From Amycolatopsis viridis (GTDB lineage: Bacteria > Actinomycetota > Actinomycetes > Mycobacteriales > Pseudonocardiaceae): 64,000 bases of DNA. A program made the position numbers and the translations under genes. The stretch is taken from positions 3,906,001-3,970,000 of the forward strand of contig NZ_JAANOU010000001.1 in assembly GCF_011758765.1 (NCBI RefSeq), given 5' to 3'. The stretch's first letter is position 1, and each line of letters starts with the position of its first letter. The notes below the pieces were generated by a model. The model worked only from the letters and a program-made list of their open reading frames with translations. It was not told where the DNA came from and ran no database searches. Positions 58,902 through 64,000 of this stretch are shown here, one piece after another.

Positions 58902-59777
58902 TCACCGGCAGGGTTCGTAGTTGGTGACCATCCAGCCGTTGTCGTACTGCTCCTCGAGCTCGAACATCCCGAGCTGCGGGCCGGCATTGTCGTACCGGTC
59001 GGTACCCGGGGTGGGGAGCTTCAGATGGCAGGCGTCAAGCCGCGCACGACCGAGGCGGTAGTCGGTCTGATGGTCCGGGATCTCCACGTTCCCAGCGGAC
59101 CCGTTGAAGTTGGTGATCTGGGGCTGCAGGTTCGCCAGCGCGCCCTCGCAGTCGGCCGCGCCGTGCGCTCGCGCGAACTGCTGCTCAGCGGCCGGGCTGA
59201 ACATGAAGCAGACCAGGTAGCGTTTCGCCGGGGTCCGCATGCCCTCGATCAGCTGCCACACGACCCTGTGTGGGAATTTTGGGTACAGCAGGGACAGTCG
59301 GTAGAGCCGATACTCGGCTGCGGCGGCCGCCTTCCGGTCGGACTCGTTACCCCACCAGACCAGTCCGCCGGCGATCAGGACACCCCCGACCACCAGGGCC
59401 ATGATCGGCACCCACGCGCCCGAGCCGGACCGAGGCCGGCGGAAGGACACAACGCCGGTCGCGGCGATCGCCAGCCCCCAGGCCAGCTGGATCAGGGCGC
59501 CGGGCACCTCGGGCATGAGCACCAGCGCGGCCAGCAGGAACCCGGCGACCAGGCCCCACGTCTTGTCCACCCGGCGCCGGATGCCCGGCAGGATCACCAC
59601 CACGACCAGCGGTGCCAGGAACCACCAGGTGGCCGGCCACCAGTGCCAGTCCGACCACCACAACGACAGCCACGCCAGCACGAACGCGCCCACCAGTGCC
59701 CGCCACCGCACCTTCCGCCCAGCTGGGCCCGGACTCAGTGCGTCCTGGACCTGCTGGCTCCACGGACGATCCCCCAT
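58902..59777 (-). CDS. Membrane protein with extracytoplasmic C-terminal domain, unknown function
   Basis: A 291-aa protein with about four to five hydrophobic helices in residues ~28-155 (ALVGAFVLAWLSLWW, WWFLAPLVVVVILPGI, WGLVAGFLLAALVLMP, PIMALVVGGVLIAGGLVWW). A soluble C-terminal domain follows with Cys residues (YLVCFMFSP, AADCEGAL, DACHLKLPTP, YEPCR) that may be disulfide-linked outside. ATG 59777 with GGAGG upstream. No enzyme signature was recognised. Confidence 0.65.
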   Translation of the reverse strand: MGDRPWSQQVQDALSPGPAGRKVRWRALVGAFVLAWLSLWWSDWHWWPATWWFLAPLVVVVILPGIRRRVDKTWGLVAGFLLAALVLMPEVPGALIQLAWGLAIAATGVVSFRRPRSGSGAWVPIMALVVGGVLIAGGLVWWGNESDRKAAAAAEYRLYRLSLLYPKFPHRVVWQLIEGMRTPAKRYLVCFMFSPAAEQQFARAHGAADCEGALANLQPQITNFNGSAGNVEIPDHQTDYRLGRARLDACHLKLPTPGTDRYDNAGPQLGMFELEEQYDNGWMVTNYEPCR

Positions 59778-59851
59778 GACATGCCTCCATACTGCCCGAT
59801 CAGGCGATCATGGCAGAGGGCTTTGCCACCGGATCCAACGCGTGAAACTAC

Positions 59852-60235
59852 TCACCTCGCCAGAGCTCCTGACCAGCGCAAACGGGCCAGACGACGGGGA
59901 AGTGCAGGCCGTGGCCGGTGATGACCCGGGCCACCAGCGGCCTGGTCCTTGTCGCGGTCCCCAGCGTCGCGGCGGCCCAGCAGCGGCTCGGTCTGCTCGT
60001 CAACGGGCCAGGTAATCAGCACGCCGTGGCGGGCCAGTAGCAGCCCGACGCGCCGGATCCGGTAAAGCTCCGTGGTCTCCAGCCAGGCGTGGAGCAGCAC
60101 CTGCCAGAGCCAGCGGCCCACCTTCGCGGTGCCGCGGACGCTGACCACGGTCTCGACGTCGATCAGGGTGGCGTGCTCGTCCAGCTCGGGGGACCCGGGC
60201 TGCCGCGTCGTCCAGCGTCCCGACCGCCGCCGCAC
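59852..60235 (-). CDS. Hypothetical protein, possibly frameshifted at its 5' end
   Basis: A 127-aa frame with a convincing core: LDEHATLIDVETVVSVRGTAKVGRWLWQVLLHAWLETTELYRIRRVGLLLARHGVLITWPVDEQTEPLL. The only start in frame is GTG 60235 without a ribosome binding site, and its first ~20 residues (VRRRSGRWTTRQ...) look non-coding. In the next frame GTG-GTG at about 60256, after GGGAGCGG, begins VVAIERAAAVGTLDDAA, which looks like the natural start. A single frameshift near 60210 would join them. Either a pseudogene or a sequencing error; family not recognised. Confidence 0.45.
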   Translation of the reverse strand: MRRRSGRWTTRQPGSPELDEHATLIDVETVVSVRGTAKVGRWLWQVLLHAWLETTELYRIRRVGLLLARHGVLITWPVDEQTEPLLGRRDAGDRDKDQAAGGPGHHRPRPALPRRLARLRWSGALAR

Positions 60236-60276
60236 GCTCGATCGCCACCACGCACCCGCTCCCGGGCGCCCTCCAG

Positions 60277-61644
60277 TCAGCGCACCGCCAGGTGCTCGGC
60301 AGCCGCGAGCACCGCCCCGTACTGGGTGGCCACCAGGTCCCGGATCGGGACCGAGCGGTGGTCGCCGATCTCCGCATCGGCCGCGAGCCACTCGGCGTGC
60401 CGGGCCGCGACCCGCGCCCGGGCGGCCCGCACGGACGGCCGGGTGTTGCCCACCGCCAGTTCCCCGTCCAGTGCCCGCAGCAGGATTCCGCCGTACCGCA
60501 GGCGAAAACACTGGGTCGCCTCGGTCAGGGACGCCACCTCGGCGACCGTCGCGACCCGCTCGGCCTCCGGCGCGGTGCTGCGGGAGCAGGCGCTGCGCGC
60601 ACCCGCCGCCATCATCACCGCGAACGACCGGCTCGCCCGCCAGAACGGCGAGTCCGGCACCATCAGATCGCCGGCAACGGCGGCGAGGGTGTCCGCCAGC
60701 ACCGCGGACAGTTCCGTCAGCGCCCGGCCGTGCGCGGCGAGCGCCGCCCCGTAGCCGGTTCCGGACGGGCTCTCGTCGCCGGCTGCCGGGGAGGTCCAGT
60801 ACGGCAGCTCGGTGACCAGTGTGAGCGCGCCGTACCGGCCGGCGTAGGAACTGGTGCTGTCCCCGCCGGCGTTCGTCCACGGCTCACCACGATCGGTCAG
60901 GTAGTCGTAGGCCCGGCAGATCGACGGGCCGTCGAAGATCGCGTCGTCGACCCGCACGAGGTAAGGCACCTCCGGCTCGCCGCGGTCCAGCGGCAGGCCG
61001 ACATGGCCGGGCAGCGCCTGCAAGGTCGCGTGCAGCGCGGGCTCGGCGCGGCTGAGGTAGTAGTAGACGCCCCCGGACTCGCTGTTGTGCAGGGAACACA
61101 CGAGGTCCGGGCGGTCGGCGTCGATCAGCCGCATCAGCGCCTGCGTCTCGGGCAGGACCGCGTCGAAGTAGGCGTCCTTGTAGTCGAGCGGAAAGGTCCA
61201 CTCCACCTGGTCCGGACCGGCGGGACGGTAGAAGTGGCGCGCGTAGTGCTCGCGGGTGATCGGCCCGGCGAGCCAGCCCTCGTTGAGCCGCAACCCGTCC
61301 GGGTCGATGCAGGCGATGATCCGCCACCGGTGCCGCAGGCGGGCGCGCAACCCCGGGTCGGCGCACAGCCGGGCCGCCAGGTGCAGGGCGGTCAGCCCGC
61401 CGATCGGTTCGTTCGGGTGTGGCAGCCCGAAGACCAGCGCGGCCGGCTCGCCCGGTGCGCCGTCGATCGTGAGGCACAGCAGCGGCTCGCCGTGCCGGGA
61501 CGTGCCGACGCGGGTCAGCGCGGTGATCTCCGCATACCGGTCGGCGAGCGCACGCAGGCCGCGGTGCAGTTCATCGACACCCGCGAACGCGGCGCGGTCC
61601 CCCACCCCGTCGACTTCCTCGAGCAGCCAGTCCGGCAGCGGCAC
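60277..61644 (-). CDS. M14-family zinc carboxypeptidase
   Basis: A 455-aa metallopeptidase. Zinc site: FGLPHPNEPIGGLTALHLAARL (HxxE) and CSLHNSESGGVYYYLSR (third ligand His); general base Glu in LTLVTELPYWTSP. The N-terminus (LPDWLLEEVDGVGDRAAFAGVDELHRGLRALADRYAEITALTRVGTSRHGEPLLCLTI) is typical of M14 proteins that bind substrate on Arg/Asn residues. No signal peptide, so cytoplasmic; possible amidase on peptide-like compounds. Start GTG 61644 is chosen for GGAGGAGGGGG upstream; the open frame continues through the 21-bp repeat to 61995 only because the repeat unit is a multiple of three. Confidence 0.87.
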   Translation of the reverse strand: MPLPDWLLEEVDGVGDRAAFAGVDELHRGLRALADRYAEITALTRVGTSRHGEPLLCLTIDGAPGEPAALVFGLPHPNEPIGGLTALHLAARLCADPGLRARLRHRWRIIACIDPDGLRLNEGWLAGPITREHYARHFYRPAGPDQVEWTFPLDYKDAYFDAVLPETQALMRLIDADRPDLVCSLHNSESGGVYYYLSRAEPALHATLQALPGHVGLPLDRGEPEVPYLVRVDDAIFDGPSICRAYDYLTDRGEPWTNAGGDSTSSYAGRYGALTLVTELPYWTSPAAGDESPSGTGYGAALAAHGRALTELSAVLADTLAAVAGDLMVPDSPFWRASRSFAVMMAAGARSACSRSTAPEAERVATVAEVASLTEATQCFRLRYGGILLRALDGELAVGNTRPSVRAARARVAARHAEWLAADAEIGDHRSVPIRDLVATQYGAVLAAAEHLAVR

Positions 61645-61774
61645 GGGCCCCCTCCTCCACGTGTTTCCCTCCTCGGTCCAGTTCACCCGAATGTGTCGCA
61701 CGCGGCGAGGGCCGAGCAGGCTAATCCGCACCCGCGCCGCACCCGCCCGGAGGAGCAACCCGGCCCACCCGCGC

Positions 61775-62014
61775 GTGTTCGCCGCCCCGGGCACCATGTT
61801 GGCCACTCCGGTCCGCGTGTTGGCCGCTCCGGGCACCGTGTTCGCCGCCCCGGTCCGCGTGTTGGCCACTCCGGGCACCGTGTTGGCCACTCCAGGCACC
61901 GTGTTGGCCACTCCCGACCGCGTGTTCGCCACTCCGGGCACCGTGTTCGCCACTCCCGTCCGCGTGTTGGCCGCTCCCGTCCGCGTGTCCGCCACTCCGG
62001 GCAGCGTGTTGGCG
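61775..62014. repeat. 21-bp tandem repeat (11 units plus a partial)
   Basis: Eleven consecutive 21-bp units start at 61775, 61796, 61817 and so on to 61985, with a partial twelfth at 62006. The constant part is GTGTT[GC]GCC[AG]C[TC]CC; the variable end alternates between GGGCACC and [GC][GT]-type CCGC endings (GGTCCGC, CGTCCGC, CGACCGC). It lies in the intergenic region between a STAS gene and the M14 peptidase gene, with no ribosome binding site, so the seven-residue reading frame through it is not taken as protein. Confidence 0.92.
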
Positions 62015-62056
62015 GGTCAGGGGCCGGCGAGGGCGGGGAGGGCGGGCCGGCGGGAG

Positions 62057-62419
62057 TCAGTCCGCGGCCAGTGCCTCCTCCCGGGTGGTGCACAGGTGGA
62101 CGATCTCCCCGGCTCCGGTGAGTTCCAGCGGACGCCGGGTGAAGCCGGAGCCGACCACCACACGCACCCGCCCCGGCGCCGCGGCTCCCGCCGCCAGCAC
62201 GACCGCGATCCCGGCCGACGCCAGGAAACTCACGGCGCTGAGGTCGATCACCAGCCGGCCGGCGCACTGACGTGCGGCGGGCAGGGCGGCGGCCTCGAAC
62301 GCCGGCGCGGTCAGATGGTCCAGCTCGCCGGCGACCCGCACCACCGTCGCCGCCGGAAGGTGCTCCACCGCCACGTCCACCTGGGCGACCGGCTCGTTCG
62401 GCTCGAAGGACGGCACCAC
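62057..62419 (-). CDS. STAS-domain anti-sigma factor antagonist
   Basis: A 120-aa STAS protein: [77 protein letters not shown], acceptor Ser in A-S-A-G, then [23 protein letters not shown]. Start GTG 62419 or 62416. TAGATC a few bases upstream of the GTG on the minus strand suggests a leaderless mRNA. Third STAS protein of the window; divergent from mftD. Confidence 0.85.
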   Translation of the reverse strand: MVPSFEPNEPVAQVDVAVEHLPAATVVRVAGELDHLTAPAFEAAALPAARQCAGRLVIDLSAVSFLASAGIAVVLAAGAAAPGRVRVVVGSGFTRRPLELTGAGEIVHLCTTREEALAAD

Positions 62420-62500
62420 CAGATCTAACCGTGGCCGGGCTACGGGCGGAAAGCCCACCGGCCGGGGATCCGCTCTTGCGCCCCGCGACGCACTGTGGCC

Positions 62501-62545
62501 TAATATGGCATCAAGTGCCAAAATGGCGTGCCTCGCCGGCGAGGC
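62501..62545. promoter_or_regulatory. Promoter/operator region of mftD
   Basis: TAATAT at 62501-62506 is a probable -10 box. It runs directly into TGGCATCAAGTGCCA (62506-62520), an inverted repeat with 5-bp arms. Downstream, GCCTCGCCGGCGAGGC (62530-62545) is a perfect 16-bp palindrome in the leader, 23 bp before the ATG. Both may be regulator sites or the second a leader hairpin. The regulator is not in the window. Confidence 0.5.
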
Positions 62546-62568
62546 GGAGCGACCCAGGAGAGACGACG

Positions 62569-63750
62569 ATGTCCAACGGTTGGTTCGAGACGGTGGCCGA
62601 GGCGCAGCGGCGGGCCAGGAAACGCCTGCCGAAGTCGGTCTACGGCGCGCTGATCGCCGGGTCCGAGCGCGGGATCACGCTCGACGACAACGTCGCGGCC
62701 TTCGCCGAACTCGGCTTCGCCCCGCACGTCGCGGGCCTGTCCGACAAGCGCGAGCTGAGCACCACCGTGCTGGGCCAGCCGATCGCGCTGCCGGTGATCA
62801 TCTCCCCCACCGGGGTGCAGGCCGTGCACCCCGAGGGCGAGGTGGCGGTGGCCAGGGCGGCCGCCGCACGCGGCACCGCGATGAGCCTGAGCTCGTTCGC
62901 CAGCAAGCCGATCGAGGAGGTGGCGGCGGCCAACCCGCAGACCTTCTTCCAGATGTACTGGGTGGGCAGCCGCGACGTGCTGGTGCAGCGCATGGAGCGC
63001 GCCCGCGCCGCCGGGGCGGTCGGGCTGATCATGACGCTGGACTGGTCGTTCTCCCACGGCCGCGACTGGGGCAGCCCGGTCATCCCGGAGAAACTGGACC
63101 TCAAGGCGATGGTGCGGTTCGCCCCGGAGGGCATCACCCGGCCGAAGTGGTTGTGGGAGTTCGCCAGGACGCGCCGGCTGCCCGACCTGACCACCCCGAA
63201 CCTCGCGCCGCCCGGCGGCACCGCCCCCACGTTCTTCGGCGCCTACGGCGAGTGGATGCAGACCGCCCTGCCCACCTGGGAGGACGTCGCGTGGCTGCGC
63301 GAGCAGTGGGACGGGCCGTTCCTGCTCAAGGGCGTCATGCGGGTGGACGACGCCAAACGCGCCGCCGACGCCGGGGTCACGGCGATCTCGGTCTCCAACC
63401 ACGGCGGCAACAACCTCGACGGCACACCGGCCCCGATCCGCGCACTGCCGGCGATCGCCGAGGCGGTCGGCAGCGACATCGAGGTGCTGCTCGACGGTGG
63501 CATCCGCCGCGGCAGTGACGTCGTGAAGGCGCTCGCCCTGGGCGCGAAGGCCGTGCTGATCGGGCGCGCGTACCTGTGGGGGCTGGCCGCGAACGGTCAG
63601 GCCGGGGTGGAGAACGTGCTGGACATCCTGCGCGGCGGCATCGACTCGGCCCTGCTGGGGCTGGGCAAGGCGTCGATCCACGACCTCACCCGCGACGACG
63701 TCGTGATCCCCCCGGGCTTCGAACGCGCCCTCGGCGTGCCGGGGAGCTGA
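62569..63750 (+). CDS. mftD: MftD-type FMN-dependent alpha-hydroxyacid oxidase-like enzyme (pre-mycofactocin synthase family)
   Basis: A 393-aa FMN TIM-barrel protein very similar along its length to mycobacterial MftD: NGWFETVAEAQRRARKRLPKSVYGALIAGSERGITLDDNVAAFAELGFAPHV, LPVIISPTGVQAVHPEGEVAVARAAAARGT, MSLSSFASKPIEEVAAANP, FSHGRDWGSPVIPEKLDLK, LLKGVMRVDDAKRAADAGVTAISVSNHGGNNLDGTPAPIRALP, LLDGGIRRGSDVVKALALGAKAVLIGRAYLWGLAANGQAGVENVLDILRGGID. MftD oxidatively deaminates the cyclised Val-Tyr intermediate to the redox-active dione. ATG 62569 with CAGGAG upstream. It has its own promoter and terminator and no mftC/mftE beside it, so it may be a paralogue. Confidence 0.9.
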   Translation: MSNGWFETVAEAQRRARKRLPKSVYGALIAGSERGITLDDNVAAFAELGFAPHVAGLSDKRELSTTVLGQPIALPVIISPTGVQAVHPEGEVAVARAAAARGTAMSLSSFASKPIEEVAAANPQTFFQMYWVGSRDVLVQRMERARAAGAVGLIMTLDWSFSHGRDWGSPVIPEKLDLKAMVRFAPEGITRPKWLWEFARTRRLPDLTTPNLAPPGGTAPTFFGAYGEWMQTALPTWEDVAWLREQWDGPFLLKGVMRVDDAKRAADAGVTAISVSNHGGNNLDGTPAPIRALPAIAEAVGSDIEVLLDGGIRRGSDVVKALALGAKAVLIGRAYLWGLAANGQAGVENVLDILRGGIDSALLGLGKASIHDLTRDDVVIPPGFERALGVPGS

Positions 63751-63756
63751 GCCACT

Positions 63757-63793
63757 CCGGCGGCGGGCCGCGCAGGGCCGTGCCCGCCGCCGG
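63757..63793 (+). terminator. Terminator behind mftD
   Basis: CCGGCGGCGGGC (63757-63768) and GCCCGCCGCCGG (63782-63793) form a perfect 12-bp stem with a 13-nt loop, 6 bp after the stop codon. This makes mftD monocistronic. Confidence 0.8.
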
Positions 63794-64000
63794 GGTTTCC
63801 AGCCTGCATGGCCGGGCGGTCGCTGCGTCCCGGGCCGGGTACGCCCGGCGGAGACGCTCCTGCTCGGTGTGGTGCGCTCCGCACGGGGCGGGCCGGACGG
63901 CGCGGTGTGGAGCTGACCGGCAGGACCGGGGCCGCGGCTACCGTGCCGCCGTCCCGGTCACTGTCGGCGAGGGGTTCACGACCCGGCCGGGAAGCCGTGC
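63794..64000. other. End of window, no supported gene
   Basis: About 200 bp after the terminator. No reading frame with a start site and coding character was found; a promoter for a gene beyond the window is possible. Confidence 0.35.

Noticed and set aside
61645..61995. N-terminal extension of the M14 peptidase made of seven-residue repeats
   Set aside because: The frame stays open only because the repeat unit is 21 bp; a strong ribosome binding site points to GTG 61644.
62506..62520. Sigma-54-type TGGCA element before mftD
   Set aside because: Spacing to a GC element is wrong and actinobacteria lack sigma-54; it is better read as an inverted repeat.
1..64000. CRISPR arrays, insertion sequences, integrases, attachment sites, rRNA or tRNA genes
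   Set aside because: None seen: no spaced identical repeats of 25-40 bp, no transposase or integrase motifs, no RNA gene signatures. The 21-bp array at 61775 has no spacers.

Overview
The window reads as chromosomal DNA of a high-GC filamentous actinomycete, most likely Pseudonocardiaceae (an Amycolatopsis-like genome). The support is indirect: very high GC with GC-rich third positions, many GTG starts, a DivIVA-type coiled-coil protein, GAF-ANTAR regulators, an F420-dependent glucose-6-phosphate dehydrogenase (22053-23057), a mycofactocin-type nicotinoprotein alcohol dehydrogenase (1752-2870) and an MftD-type flavoenzyme (62569-63750). No rRNA, tRNA, CRISPR array, transposase or prophage gene was recognised. 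All assignments come from reading the sequence; no database search was run.

Layout. 1-4034: end of a PLD-like gene, a secreted protein, exonuclease III, the NDMA-type alcohol dehydrogenase behind a KstR-like operator, and two small metabolic genes. 4065-15793 (minus strand): a compact, mostly overlapping operon in which a LacI regulator leads a sugar ABC importer, two ADP-ribosylglycohydrolase-family proteins separated by a 39-aa ORF, a ribokinase-like PfkB kinase, a glycosidase-like/SUMF1 fusion, a class III CoA-transferase and a CitE-like lyase. Two TGGAAACG-type operators sit upstream. 15866-17635: a lower-GC patch with a TlpA-like lipoprotein, a small secreted protein and a possible decayed gene. 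17636-24027: two luciferase-family oxidoreductases, fgd, a GAF-ANTAR / STAS / GAF-ANTAR signalling group and a GAF-LuxR regulator. 24151-27848: an MHS transporter divergent from two unknown proteins and a LacI regulator, with a mirrored pair of AACGTT operators.

28065-31681: small Pseudonocardiales-type genes, a DivIVA-like protein, a truncated ApbE gene, a STAS protein and a small membrane protein. 31856-41861: a second catabolic operon (hydantoinase/oxoprolinase A and B, Gfo/Idh/MocA dehydrogenase, FAD amine/amino-acid oxidase, MHS transporter, gamma-glutamyltransferase-like protein) divergent from its own LacI regulator across two identical operators. 41866-45431: small acidic proteins, a Ser/Thr kinase with an extracellular domain, a CPBP protease and an NmrA-like protein. 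45476-56024: an aromatic-type catabolic cluster. An aldehyde dehydrogenase is divergent from cupin, ferredoxin-type reductase, 61-aa HTH-like protein, Rieske oxygenase, extradiol dioxygenase, aspartate-dehydrogenase-like protein, alpha/beta hydrolase, two SDRs, a ThDP enzyme and a dienelactone-hydrolase-like protein. Three CTTAG-N2-CTAAG palindromes lie in the divergent promoter region. 56052-64000: a stand-alone LigD polymerase domain, CsbD, two lipoproteins, a membrane protein, an M14 carboxypeptidase, a 21-bp tandem repeat, a STAS protein and a monocistronic mftD.

The three catabolic units are the most likely places for undescribed biochemistry. Each has its own transporter and/or operator set and a combination of enzymes that does not match a textbook pathway. 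The Rieske/extradiol cluster has several atypical members: an SDR without its Tyr/Lys pair, a DLH-fold protein without its nucleophile, and a recombinase-like HTH micro-protein. The ADP-ribosylglycohydrolase/ribokinase/CoA-lyase operon looks like uptake and dismantling of a glycosylated or ribosylated acid.
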